Notes under the pieces: model-generated
Seen by the model: the letters and a program-made list of their open reading frames with translations, nothing else
Databases searched by the model: none
Told to the model about the DNA's origin: nothing
In this document: positions 34,853-46,400 of the stretch, piece by piece
Numbering within the stretch: the first letter of the stretch is position 1
Layout of the letters: each line of letters begins with the position of its first letter
Program-made: the position numbers and the translations under genes
NCBI GenBank assembly: GCA_963930655.1
Contig: OZ005615.1
Location: 9,256,001-9,320,000, forward strand
Reading direction: 5' to 3'
Source of the DNA: Myrica gale
Taxonomy: Eukaryota > Streptophyta > Magnoliopsida > Fagales > Myricaceae
DNA: 64,000 nt

Positions 34853-36460
34853 ATCCGTGTTAACAAGGTGGTCGATATTCCCAGACCGTGGGCTTTATCC
34901 ATAATGGACAGTAGTTGTTGGCCTCGAAAATTGTTGCTGAAATGAATAGAGGATTTCTCCTGATTGAGTTTCTGCCCAGATCATGACATATACTTCTCTA
35001 GACAGCCCTGAATAGCCATAGAATCTTGTTCTTTTGCCCGTGCAAATATAAGTAAGTCATCGGCAAAGAGTAAATGAGAGATACTAGGTGCGCCTCTCGC
35101 AACTTTGATGCCCCTCAGGTTGCCCTCCCTTTCCGCTGTGAGTAGTAATCGAGAGAGAACCTCCGAACATAGCAGAAATAAGAAAGGTGAAATAGGGTCG
35201 CCTTGGCGAAGTCCTCTTGAGGGAGAGACATTGCCAAATGGAGCTCCATTCAATAAGATGGAGAAATGAGGAGTAGTCAAACACAATTTAATCCATACAA
35301 GCCATTTGGGATGGAATCCGAACAGCTCTAGCACTTTAAGGATAAAATTTCATTCGACCCTATCATAGGCCTTTTCCATATCAGCCTTGATAGCCATCCA
35401 CCCCCCTTTACCCCGTTTATGCCCCATGGCATGAAAGAGTTCAGCTGCTACAATAAAGTTGTCCTGGATGAGCCTTCCAGGGACAAAAGCCATCTGGTAC
35501 GGAGATATTAACTCGGACAAGAGGGGCTTAAGGCGATCAGTAAGAATCTTGGATAAGAGTTTATAGCTAACATTACATAAGTTGATTGGTCTAAAATGAC
35601 CAACCTTGGAAGCATTGTCGACCTTTGGAATGAGCACAAGATTAGTATGATTCATCTCTAGAGGCAGTCGATCATGGATAAAAAAATCTTTCACTGAGTT
35701 AATCACATCAGGGCCAACAATATGCCAAAAATTGGTAAAAAATAAGACTGTCATACCATCTGGTCCAGGGGCTTTATCCGTGTTAACAAGGTGGTCGATA
35801 TTCCATCTCTATCTCGCCGTGTTAACAAGTTGGGCCTTGAGCACTTGGAAGCTTGGCGTGCATGTAAATACCCGGGTAAGCAAATCTGGCTGCCCCCTCC
35901 CCCTGGCACTATTAAAATAAATTCGGATGTGGCCATTCGACCGAACTTTGCTGTAGCTGCTGTGGTATTTCGGGACCATCAAGGAGTTGTTCTGGGAGCT
36001 GCTACTGAGAAGATCATGGTCGGGTCTCCAATAGAGGGGGAGGTTGTTGCTGTCAAGATGGGTGCTTGTGAGGCATCTCTTCGTAGATGGCCGCGAGTGA
36101 TCCTGGAATGTGACTCCTCCCTAGTCATTAAATCTATCCTTCAATTCCCTAAGTGTGCCGACTGGAAGATCAGCAACTATATTTGGGATACCCGCTGTTT
36201 CTTATCTTCTATACCCGAGTGGTCCGTTCATCTAGTTAACCGAGGTGCCAATATGAGTGCGCACCAATTAGCTCGTTGGGCCGCCTCCAAAGTGGAATTT
36301 GGAGGACTCCCTGTGTATTCTGAGCAATTTACTTCACTATTATGGTTGTATGAGGGGACTGATACCCCATGACTTTGTACGCCTCTGTCTCTTCTGGGGC
36401 TCTCTTTGTTTTTCAATAAAGGTTAGCTCCTCGTCTGGAGTTTTTTTTTTTTAAAAAAAA
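34853..36460 (+). mobile_element. LINE D with inverted 5' half (twin-priming-like structure)
   Basis: The 3' half lies on plus: RNase H, 35791-36372, with LPPPPGTIKINSDVAI, EGEVVAVKMGACEASLRRWP and LECDSSLVIKSIL, then an A/T tail at 36440-36460. The 5' half is inverted on minus at 34883-35776: RT with DKAPGPDGMTV, LIPKV, FRPINLCNVSYKLLSKIL, GLRQGDPISPFLFLLC and FADDLLIF. A 29-bp direct repeat beginning ATCCGTGTTAACAAGG bounds the inverted part at 34853-34881 and 35776-35804. zf-RVT is missing between the halves. One stop in the minus RT at about 35346-35350 shows decay. Confidence 0.8.
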
Positions 36461-36834
36461 GAGAACTTTGGTCCAACCATGGAGGTGGACAAGTCTCACA
36501 GTCAAGAACAAAGAGTGTTCCGCGTAAAGAAAACAGAGGGAAGCCCATGTGATCTCAACAAGAGATAGCTAAACCCGAGTGATCTGACGGACGTACGTTG
36601 CATTTAAAAAATTTATGGGCCATGTAGAGTGGGAGGTGACAATGAGAACATGGATGCATACAGAGTATTGAAATCAGGATTACAATCGAAGGGGGCAAAC
36701 TCCTAAGGAAAAATGTCAAAAAAAATTACTACGTAATGCAAAAAAATGTCTTAAGAGTTAAAATATCAAAAATTAAGGACTAAAAACACTAAAAATATTG
36801 AAATACACGTATCTAACTATTTGTTGATACTCAG

Positions 36835-37353
36835 AGGTGGCCTGAAAACATTGTAAAATAGCTTCGTTATGATCAATAGTTTCAAAAAATTCCCTCTCGA
36901 TATATACCACCATAAAATCATTCATATATTCATCTTCCATCTTATTACGCAAGTCAGTTTTGATAAACTTCTCGCAACTAGTAAGACCAATGTTAACTCA
37001 ATAAGTTGATAAACCAATGGATATAGAGTATGTTTTATTGTCTAAACCATCTTCACAGCAAGACCTCTAATATCTTGAAGTCCAGAAAAAAACAACATGA
37101 CTTCTCACATCATAAATGTAGTTTCGAAATTGATCTCTAAGTACAACACGATCAATTGCTAAGAAATCTTTTGGATAAAGCTCGGCAAGACAAAGTAATT
37201 TAGCATGATTAAACGTTGAGCATGAGTTTCTTGGATCAATACATGTTATATAAAGAAGTAACTATGTACTTGCTTCTGTGAAATAATGATCAATCTCCTG
37301 AGCAATCAACTCAATAACTTGACAAAACACTTCCACAAGAAAACGATGGAAAT
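36835..37353 (-). pseudogene. hAT-type transposase C-terminal remnant (zf-MYM/TTF type)
   Basis: Read on minus: HRFLVEVFCQVIELIAQEID, then after a stop LCLAELYPKDFLAIDRVVLR and FRNYIYDVRSH. After frame breaks it continues with SKLKLIKTDLRNKMEDEYMN and FMVVYIEREFFETID. This matches the dimerisation end of plant hAT transposases annotated as TTF-type zinc finger proteins. Stops and frameshifts mark it as dead. Confidence 0.7.
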
Positions 37354-37399
37354 GAGTAATTGTTTGCCCTCCACGCCGAGCCCGACTGTGAGTTGGAGT

Positions 37400-37718
37400 A
37401 ATGTCTTCCATATTGGGCACCAGTAATGGGGAGGTCTTGAATGCCCTCGTGAGTATTACTGGCTATCACTGATCTTTGACCTGCCAAAAACCGGGCTGAG
37501 TTGCTTGTTTTGTGACTGATGTTGCCTAAGAAGAGGCGCTTGAGCCCAAAGTCGGTGATTATGGGCTCCATGTCAGTGTTTAAGAGGACATTGTTGGGTT
37601 TAATGGAGTCATAAATGTGTTTATTCTCGTGGATGTAGGCCAGTTCTCAGGCTACTCATCTCGCTATCTTTAACCGGACCTTGAGAGATAGATGAAATGG
37701 TGATGAACCGGGTTTTCC
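37400..37718 (-). pseudogene. Receptor-like kinase fragment
   Basis: Read on minus: HLSLKVRLKIAR, stop, then ELAYIHENKHIYDSIKPNNV, LLNTDMEPIITDFGLKRLFL. This is the catalytic-loop to activation-loop part of a plant LRR receptor-like kinase of the HGNIKPSN type, which lacks a normal HRD motif; DFG is present. Two in-frame stops lie upstream of the DFG. No other kinase parts are nearby, and it abuts the hAT remnant, so it may have been carried by a transposon. Confidence 0.7.
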
Positions 37719-38234
37719 TGAATTTAAGAAAAAACAAACATGATAAATTACAATTTACAAATGCACCTGCTTTTTCCTCATGTATTATTTTTTATTTTCT
37801 TTCCCCCTTACCTAAAATGTGAATTTTATTTTGTTCACCAAAAAATTTTAATTTGGGCCCATCAAAATAGTGTTGGCTAGTACACACTTTAAGGTAACAT
37901 CAGCAAAGCATTTAGATCTGCTCATTCAAACTATTAACTAAACCTCTAGAGTATTGATTGATAGGTAGTGGGACAGCAGTACATTCTTGGACTCAGCTGT
38001 TATTTCTTAATCCAAGCAATGTTTGAGGATGGATCAAATTTTAAAGGGGACGACCCATATTTAAAAAAAAAAAATTGAGAGATTTTTGGGGCTATGGGGG
38101 GTTGCTGCCCCCATTGCTCCTAGCTAGATCCGTCTGTGTCAATACATAGCTTGATGCGGTTGAGAATTTGCCGAAATTCCTGATACTTGTTTCTAGTAAA
38201 TGAAGCGTCTTCGTCTTCACTAGAATTGATGCAT

Positions 38235-38427
38235 TATAGGGCATGTTTGAGACCCCAAATATTTGGGGTCTCAACAAATCGAACAAACCAAACAAACTCT
38301 AAAATTTTTAACTTTTACACCTACACAATTCACCTTTCACAGACCCCAATAAATCTCAATAAAGTAAAGATTTCCAAAATTTCGAGAATATTTCCCGATT
38401 TTTTGGCAAAACAAACATCCCCATAGT
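38235..38427. mobile_element. Possible small MITE
   Basis: Ends GGGCATGTTTG and CAAACATCCCC form imperfect inverted repeats and are flanked by TA. The interior contains a 28-bp perfect palindrome. I have no second copy to support it. Confidence 0.35.
38246..38273. repeat. Perfect 28-bp palindrome
   Basis: TTGAGACCCCAAAT followed immediately by its exact reverse complement ATTTGGGGTCTCAA. Confidence 0.9.
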
Positions 38428-38567
38428 GTCTTTTCTTTTCGTAGCTACAAATTATTTGAATATGAGCACATATTTTCTATGTACCAAGTTCGGATGAACC
38501 CTTAACTCAATTATCTGCAAGAATTAGGTTCAACATCACGATAAATGACACTCGAACCACACATAAG

Positions 38568-39185
38568 GTAAGTCTAAGACTAAATATTTCTACAAGTCCC
38601 TAGAGTTTGACCTATTCCCAAATTAGTCATAAGAGTTCATTTTTCTCTAAAAATATTAATGGGGCTTAGATTCAATCACATACTCATCCTACTGTCAACT
38701 TAATGGAGGGAATTAAATAAGTAACTAATTACTTACACGTTAAAAAAATAGATAACTCCTTTAAAAAAACATTCCAATTAATTAAATAAAAAGCCACGTG
38801 TATACAACCAAGTCAAAATCCCCACACCCACACCCCCTCCCCCGAAAGACCCCATTGTCCTCGATCTCTAACAAACGAAGAACACGAAGAATCCCCAACC
38901 AACCAGAGTTTCGTTCAATAATAAGAACCTTTAAACTAATTGGAATATACACGTGGCTTTTTATTTAATTAATTGGAAATTTTTAACCTAATTGTCTATT
39001 TTGACACGTAAGCAGTTAGTTACGTATTCAATTCTGTCCATTAAATTAATAATATGATATGTATGAGATTGGACCTAAATCCTAGAGATATTTTTAGAAA
39101 AAAAAATGAATCTTGAAAATGAATATAGAAATAGGTCAAACCCAAAAGATTTGTAGAGATATTTAGCCTAAGTCTAATTTTACTG
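38568..39185. mobile_element. Fold-back element with about 240-bp arms
   Basis: Left arm (about 38568-38815) and right arm (about 38947-39185) are imperfect inverted copies. TTAATTAAATAAAAAGCCAC and ACGTG on the left match CACGTGGCTTTTTATTTAAT on the right. Further out, AAGTCTAAGACTAAATATT matches AATATTTAGCCTAAGTCT-type sequence inverted. The loop (38816-38946) is C-rich (CACACCCACACCCCCTCCCC). No coding frame was seen. Confidence 0.65.
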
Positions 39186-39363
39186 TAGAGGTGGCCTCAA
39201 AAAATTATTTGTACTTGAACAAATTCGACATCTCAAGAATAGTATACCTTTAAACTCCAAATCATAACCACTTGACTTCGGGTTAAATAACAAAAGAAGA
39301 GTTTGGACCTTTTGTTTAGAGTTCCCTATAACATCGTGACAAAAAGGACATATCACATAGAAG

Positions 39364-39878
39364 GTAAGAGTGGACATCGGAACGGACGAAACCGTAATGG
39401 GCCACTCCAGTTCCGGTACCCACCAGAACCAAAAATTTTATTCCGGTTTCATTCTAGAATAAACAGGAATTGGAACCGGAACCGGAAATTCCGGTTCCTT
39501 ATTTGGGCCTAAAAAAATAAATTTAATTTGGGCTCATTGACCCAAAAATGAATTTTTTTAAGTTGTGTTTTGTAGGCCAAATAACTCTAAATTAAAATTA
39601 CAATTAAACAACTAAATTCCAAAACAATATTTCACTATTTCAAGATGCCAAAATAAACTCTAAATTAAAATCACAACTAAACAACTAAATTCCAAAACAA
39701 AATAAACACTGTCAAAATAAACTCTAAATTAAATTTACAAAAAAAGTATTAAACAAACAATTAATCATACAAATAAGTAAACAATTAAACATTCATAAAA
39801 AAACCAAATTGAAAGAGGCAAACTCTAAATTAAAATTATAAAAATTTCGGCGGAAACCGGAATAAATGCCCACCCTTA
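39364..39878. mobile_element. hAT-type non-autonomous element with 8-bp target duplication
   Basis: The target duplication CATAGAAG occurs at 39356-39363 and 39879-39886. Ends are GTAAGAGTGGACAT and ATGCCCACCCTTA, imperfect inverted repeats of the hAT type. Subterminal CCGGTTCC/GGAACCGG motifs cluster on the left and AAACCGGAA on the right. The interior repeats AACTCTAAATTAAAAT several times. No transposase is present. Confidence 0.85.
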
Positions 39879-40578
39879 CATAGAAGTGCTTGAGTTTTCA
39901 AGTCGCATTTTGTTTTGTTAAAAAAACATTTGGGCAAGTACATTAGGGTTATGTTCGTTTTGAGTAAAAATGCAAGATTTTAGAAAAGTTGTGAATATTT
40001 ATGTTGAATAGTATTTTATTGGTGTTTGTGTAAAGTAGAGAGATAAATGATTTGATGTAATTGTTTAATAAAAAAATATTGGAGTTATATGAAAAACTAT
40101 AGAGAGAGAAAATTTATGTTGAATAAAAAATTAAAAAATTGTTGGAGATTGTGTAAAATGTATTGGTGTTTGTGTTTGAATTCTGAATATGTTCGGTGGT
40201 AGTTTTGTGAAGGCTTAATATACGCGCGTGCCCCTTGGGTTTAACGTTTTCTCAGAAATACCCATAGGGTAATTTTTGTTGTCCCGCTACTCTTGAGGTA
40301 TATTCAATCAAAAGACAACACATGTCCTTAACTGTTGACTGGACAAAATTCTTTTTCCACCTATATATCCACGTCACTCTCCCTAGCAATTTACCAAAAT
40401 GCCCTTAAAATAAAAATTGAAAACGAACCCCCCGTAATTGGATGCTGACTGGACAATTTACCAAAATGTCATCATCTTCTTCATCGTCCGCAATTGTGCT
40501 GCGGGATCTACACCATTAGTGGGGAGCTCACTTCTACGGTCCGACGCCGTTTCGCAGCCAGGGAGAAAGCCGTGGTTG

Positions 40579-40809
40579 TCAACGGAAGCTCACACTGCAT
40601 AGGTTAATAGGCAAAGCCCTTTTGCTGCATAGGTTCAAATTGACTTCTTTCTTATGAGAAACTGAACCATAATCGTTATTTACATCGCTTGATACTTTGC
40701 TCACGTTATCTGAAGGTGGTGTGGACGATAAGGATGAGATATCGCGGTAATCTGAAGGTATCACAACACTGCTTTTATCACTGAACCCAAAACTTCCAAA
40801 ACCTTCCAT
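40579..40809 (-). pseudogene. Unidentified frame inside Pack-MULE 2
   Basis: A minus-strand frame from an ATG at 40809 reads MEGFGSFGFSDKSSVVIPSD and is rich in serine and aspartate. It is probably a second captured fragment, but I do not recognise the source. Confidence 0.35.
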
Positions 40810-41173
40810 GATTATAAAGAAGACACCCACAGGCCAAGTGCTGCTGTAATTTCCCAGGAAGAAGAGTAACAACTGTGGATAAGTCAAAAAGGATATACCT
40901 GAGTGGCAAGAACAATACACCAAGAATGTGAAGAAAGTATAAACTAAGAGTTGTGTCTGGTAGATGAAATGTCTCCTCTACTGATGACAGAACTACGTGA
41001 GGCTCAAAACATAACTCTGAAACCTAACTTCCTATAATGCTTGGTTTTCGAAAGCTGAAACACCCACCGACACAAACCTAACAACATAATCTAGCTGCAA
41101 ATGGCCATAGCCATGAAACAGCAAAACTCCGTTTCAGTTTTTCCCTCATTTTGTCTCCAAAAGAAATATGAGT

Positions 41174-41515
41174 CTGACGGATATCATTTTTTGGCGTGTT
41201 CGACGGCCATGGATGCTCCCATGTAAAGCTCATATCCATTGCTTTTCTCTCAGTCAACTGTTTGATTTAATTTCTTACAAATTTCTCTATTCCTTCAAGT
41301 TGCTGCCAGGTGTAGGGATTGGTTGCATGAGATTCTCAGGGAGCAGGTGGAAGGCGTAGGAAAAGCTGTGGAATGGAAGGGTACGTTGGAGAGGAGCTTT
41401 GAGCTGATGGAAGAGGAGGTCCGCGAGCGGAGTGGCCCTTTGAAGAGCACCTGGAGCTGCAGGTGTGACCTTCAGACTTCGCAGAGCGACGCCGTTGGAT
41501 CTACTGCAGTATTCC
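41174..41515 (+). pseudogene. Captured clade A PP2C phosphatase fragment with intron
   Basis: SDGYHFFGVFDGHGCSHV (41174-41228) holds the metal-binding DGHG motif of protein phosphatase 2C. A GT donor follows at about 41223 and an acceptor CAG at about 41309. The next exon reads CRDWLHEILREQVEGVGKAV, TLERSFELMEEEV and SCRCDLQTSQSDAVGSTAV. This is the order seen in the AHG3/HAI group of ABA co-receptor phosphatases. The presence of the intron means that genomic DNA was copied, not RNA. Both ends of the gene are missing, so it is not a working phosphatase. Confidence 0.8.
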
Positions 41516-41860
41516 GTAATTTGGATTTAAGGGCATTTTGGTAAACTGATATGAAGAGGGTGACGTGGACATGGAGGTGTTAAATTAATTTCGTCAGGTC
41601 AGCTGTTTCTCACACGTGTTGTCTTTTGATTGGATGTGACGTGATCAATTGGTCCAAGTCATCAATTTTCGTCCAAAAATAGACGGAATGTGTGTGGAGG
41701 GATAAAACAGGGAAAATGGATATACCTCAGGGGTAGCGGGACAACAAAAATTACCCTATGGGTATTTCTGAGAAAACGTTAAACCCAGGGGCACGCGCGT
41801 ATATTAAGCCTTTTGTGAATATACTTAGAATCCTGAAAAAGTGTGAAAACGAACATATCC

Positions 41861-42290
41861 TAAGATTTTCAACTGAATAGTTTCTCTGTATAAAAGTTTC
41901 ACTTAAATTAAGAAAAATATCATTATTCTTCTAATAAGTATGTATCGATTGCATTTGCGATCTCTTAATTTTTAAAACTGCAATTTACATTTTTAAGTAG
42001 GAAATATTTGCAATGCTCGTTTACGGTCAAAATTTTCATTAAACTTGACAGAATTCGACATTAAAATGGACTAAATACTCTCTAAGACAATTTTTATAAA
42101 ATAAATAAATATTAGAATAATAAATTACTGAAATATAATTTTAAATTAAAAAATTAAAAATACAATTCACGCGAATTTATGGGTGAACCATGAAATTTCA
42201 CTCCGTAAATTATATTGACTTTATACTGCAGCCGGAGAGTACCACGGAGAGCAGGGCGTAGGAGCAGCAGTAGGAATAGAGTAAGAGACC
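41861..42290 (+). promoter_or_regulatory. Upstream region of U11/U12-31K
   Basis: This AT-rich region turns GC-rich at about 42230, near the gene. TTTATACTGCAG at about 42220 could be a weak TATA region, but nothing is decisive. Confidence 0.3.
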
Positions 42291-43058
42291 ATGGCTCGGA
42301 AGGATAACAGCGACAGCGACGAAGACGAAACGTTCTACTACCGCTACCCCTCCTCTTCGAACCAGACCGCCACCGCCCCAACAACCTCCAAACCCCACAA
42401 AAACAAACCCAACGGCGGCGGCTCCGGAGGCCTCGCCCCCTCCAAGTCGACCATCTACGTCTCGAATCTTGACTACTCCCTCACCAACTCCGACCTCCAC
42501 CAGCTGTTCTCCACATTCGGCAAGGTCGCGCGAGTCACCGTTCTCAAAGACCGCGTCACGCGCCTAAGCCGCGGCGTCTCCTTCGTCCAATTCGTCTCCG
42601 CGGGAGACGCGCTCTCCGCGGCGCGTCAGATGCACGGGAAGGTCCTCAACGGGCGGACCATCTCCGCCTCTATTGCCGCGGACAACGGGCGGGCCCCCGA
42701 GTTCATCCGGAAGCGCGTGTACAAGGACAAGTCACGCTGCTACGAGTGCGGCGATGTCGGCCACCTCTCTTACGAGTGCCCAAAAAATCAGCTGGGCCCC
42801 AGGGAGCGCCCCGTCCCCAAAAGACCTCGTGGCGGTGGAACCCAGAGGAGGGCAGAGGAGGAGGCGATCGGATTCGATGATGGTGGGGACGATGAGGAGG
42901 AGCCCTTCGACAATGACAATTGGGCGTCAGTGGTGGATGGTGGGGCGAACCAGCGGTTATTGACGGGGGAAGAGAGCGAGTTTGTCGGGGATAAGAAGAA
43001 AAAGAAGGCGGCCAGGAAAGCGGGCTATTTTAGCGACGAGAGCGAGGAGGATGAATGA
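42291..43058 (+). CDS. U11/U12-31K: U11/U12 snRNP 31 kDa protein (minor spliceosome)
   Basis: This intronless 255-residue protein is the plant homologue of ZCRB1, a component of the U11/U12 di-snRNP that recognises U12-type introns in the nucleus. An RRM spans about 53-130, with RNP2 IYVSNL (55-60) and RNP1 RGVSFVQF (94-101). A CCHC zinc knuckle has C150, C153, H158 and C163 ([14 protein letters not shown]). The C-terminus is basic ([11 protein letters not shown]), then acidic, ending [11 protein letters not shown]. Length fits the family (about 260). The start context ACCATGGC is strong. The coding region is much richer in GC than its surroundings. In Arabidopsis it lies next to FLD, as here. 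Confidence 0.95.
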   Translation: MARKDNSDSDEDETFYYRYPSSSNQTATAPTTSKPHKNKPNGGGSGGLAPSKSTIYVSNLDYSLTNSDLHQLFSTFGKVARVTVLKDRVTRLSRGVSFVQFVSAGDALSAARQMHGKVLNGRTISASIAADNGRAPEFIRKRVYKDKSRCYECGDVGHLSYECPKNQLGPRERPVPKRPRGGGTQRRAEEEAIGFDDGGDDEEEPFDNDNWASVVDGGANQRLLTGEESEFVGDKKKKKAARKAGYFSDESEEDE

Positions 43059-43460
43059 AAGTTCTAGTTTTGGTTTACTGGGTGATGTAAGATTTTTTTG
43101 ATCATGCCTCTGTATAGGAGTTTTTGAATGATAATTCAATTCTTTTTGGTTCTATTGGGCATCTAAGGTTTTTGATTCAGGCATTTGCTTTTGATTAAGT
43201 TGGTAGTAGGCTCTCTTTCTGGTGGGTTATATCTGCATTCTGTTTTCGACTAGAGCCTGGCTCTAATTTGCTTATTGGAGGCTTATTTTATCTAATGAGT
43301 TGACACACACTATGAATATTTGATTATGCATGCTAGATTGTATGGAGGATACAATTGTGTGAGTTGGTCGTGACGTAGTTTGATGCCAGCCCACTCTTTC
43401 GCAGGAGACAATGCTGCCTGCTGCTCATCAGATAACCCAAGGAGTTTTGCCTGAGACGCT

Positions 43461-46400
43461 TTACTTTGGACCCCCAGCATTGCGTTTTCGTGTTTCCTGG
43501 CAATTGTCTTTGGAATCATAAAGCTGCAAAACATGAAGGGACAAGATACCCATTGCAACTACTGTCGCCTGAATTAAGACACGCATCGTGGTGTCAGACA
43601 TCACGGCGGGCATTTTGATAGTGTTAGGAGTTTATACAGTTACACTGATGTAACCTTCGTGCTCACTTGCATGCCAGTTTTTGCAATAGATCGGTAGAAT
43701 TGATATTTTATATGGAAAACGAGATGATCTTTTGGTACACCACTGATTAACAATCAATTCCCTGAAGAGGAACAATTCTCTTGCGAGCCTCAACTTTGCA
43801 TATGCCTATGTTGAGCTGGATTGCTTTGCATTCTGCATGAAAATAGGATATAGCAATGGGTAAGGTACTGATATGATTTCATATAAAATCAAATACATTG
43901 CAGGGATATCATTACCAGCATTTCATAATCACCCATAATCTCATCTATCAACTCCTGCAGTGGTTTATCTGCACTGTTGGGTACAAGAGCTGCAAATACA
44001 GCTGGTTCTAGTCCTGCATAAAATGGCAGTTTCAAGTTTCACTTTTCGTGTTCTATGATAAATCAATAGCAAAGTTTGTACTAGAAATAACCTATTGCAG
44101 GAACTTGGTAATCAATTAAAATAGGAAACAATATTAAAGAATGTGGTTCTTCTGTTCTTCATCATTCATTATCCTTGATGGCTATGATCATAGGGGTCAC
44201 CCTCTTGGAAGATTGTAAAGTCCACTAAAGGATTAGAAAGAGGAGGTGGGTGTATGTGGAAACAACTATCTTCGTCTGTATCGAAGTTTGGCATTTGAGC
44301 CACCCCCATACAAGAATTCTAGTACGAGTCTCTGCCCATATGACTTGAATGCAAGTACACACTGTTGAGAGGGATCTCTATTAAGCATATATACCCAGAT
44401 CATAATGTTGGTTACAAGTTCCACACTTCAACATCCTTTTGTATTAATGCATCTGTAACTCTTTCCAGGGTGAAATTCCTACCATTTCAATTTGATTACC
44501 TTAATGTAAAAGAATTGAGATAGTAGTTCCTAGGATTCTAAAAATTCAGGAAGCCCTTCAGGTTGAGTCAAAATTCAACAATGACTACCAGTCAAACCAA
44601 TCAGAAGTTTACTAGATTTCCGCTGGCATAAAGAATAGTCAAATACCAGTTTCTTGATAAGCATCAATAAACATCATCATCTCCTCTCCACTAAGGCCAG
44701 ATAGGAAGCATATCCGCGGCAATGACTTGGCTATCTGCAGAACAGAGTCACTGATTATACTCACCATTTGAACACTAGTCAGATCATTAAAGGTATCGTC
44801 GTCTGAGATGATCTGTCAGCTTATTAGCTCCTAAAGCGAGGTGTGCCTTCTTGTCAAATGGGTTAAATGCTTTAAATGCATCAATAATTTCGTTGCCTTG
44901 CAATAAATTAAAGAATGTTGAGATGTTTTGGAGTTGGAGGCCAACAAAAATATTATAAACGTCAAACCTCACCAAAATTATCAAGTACCTTGAGTTCTCC
45001 AGTTTGCTACACCATGATATGCAACACATTGAGTATATAATTAATCTACTAAGAGCCTAAAAGGACTTCATCCCTGTGAGAGTTCTTAGAGAAAGGATGG
45101 AGCGATTGATTTTTCCTATTCAAAGATGGAGCCATTTGGACGCTAGAAGAACAAGACATACTCATATCAAATGCAATTAAAACTTGATTCGACAATTATT
45201 TCCCTACCCAATATCCAACAATCTACCTGCACAAGATCATCGAGTTGTTTGTAGAAGATATCTTTCCGCTATAGCATGTTCATGGTGAGATATGATAGGT
45301 CGAATATAGATGAACAATTGGAAGCATTTTGAATGAGCAAGAAGAAGTGACTAACAAATTGAAGAATTCAACCTTTACTGCTTCTAAATGGGGTTGCGTT
45401 GTATGCATTGCCTCCCAGATGGGACGAGTAATCATGTCTTCAGTGCAAAAGATAACCTATAAGAAGACACAGAACATAGGGTAAGAGCACGTCCGGAGAG
45501 AATGTCTTCTGGATGGTTAACACCTGACATCGTGCACACTAGGCTTTGGCCTAAAGATACACCTAACACAGCAATATGTAAAAGAAAAAAAGTGAAGATA
45601 ATTCACTGCCCAAACTTCTGCCTCCTCTGATCCTCCTATTAGCCAATTCCTAAACAATTTATTCATCCATGCCAAGTCCCTACGCCCTCCCTTCAAACAT
45701 CAGAAAGGAAATAGTACAAACAAAAAGCATAACAATAAGCCCAATAGGAAAATTGGAGAACACCAAAAAAAATAAAAACAGCCATTAAGCTTGTAGTTGT
45801 GGAACTCAATATCTTTTTGGTATTAGAGTTGATAAACTCAAAGAAAAAACAGAGTGACTATATTTAATAGGTTTTGTGTGGTGAGTGCAGGGGATTTTCA
45901 ATGTAATTATATGCCAAGAGCAGGATAGGGGCAGAAAACTTTAACATAAAGAGGAAGCGACAAAAGAAAGAAATTATTGCACAATTTTTTGGGTTAACCC
46001 CACGATGAAAATTGTAAAGATTACCTCCAGGAATTCACCATCCAACTCTTTCAAAAGCTGTTGTATCTGGATAAATAAAACACAAAAAGAATGGTAATTT
46101 GTGAAGAGATTCATAAGCTAAATATGATCGTTGCAGGAAACCACAATAACTACTATGAGAACCATTAACGACCCTGTTTGTGGCCTTATCAACACACGGA
46201 AAGCAGAAATGGTCTTAACAGAAGAACTAATGTCCTTGTGTCCTTTGTTTATGATGCATTTTTTGGTAAATGAATGCTTAAATTGGATGGCCAGAGGGAA
46301 GCAAAGAGAGATGAAAAGCAAATTTCAGCAGATGAAACACTAGAAGTACCTTCACGGCCTCCCCCACTTCAAAGCCCAGTAACAATAAAGCCTGCCAAAT

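Larger units (their letters stand above)
40212..41810. mobile_element. Pack-MULE 2 nested in a MITE, carrying a clade A PP2C fragment
   Basis: Terminal inverted repeats of about 95 bp start GGCTTAATATACGCGCGTGC (left 40212-40308, right about 41714-41810). A 9-bp target duplication TTTTGTGAA lies at 40203-40211 and 41811-41819. MITE copy 1 shows the matching empty site (AATTGTGAA there). No transposase is present. The interior carries a PP2C gene piece on plus and an unidentified frame on minus. Confidence 0.95.
39947..41860. mobile_element. MITE copy 2, split by Pack-MULE 2
   Basis: The outer parts (39947-40211 and 41811-41860) align with MITE copy 1 at 22635-22940 from end to end. The match includes TGAATATGTTCGGTGGTAG just before the break and TGTGAATATACTTA just after it. 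The insertion is the MULE at 40212-41810. Confidence 0.9.

Noticed and set aside
34817..36466. AAGAGAAC near both ends of LINE D as a target duplication
   Set aside because: Eight bases of simple composition, and the left boundary is unclear. Not enough to claim.
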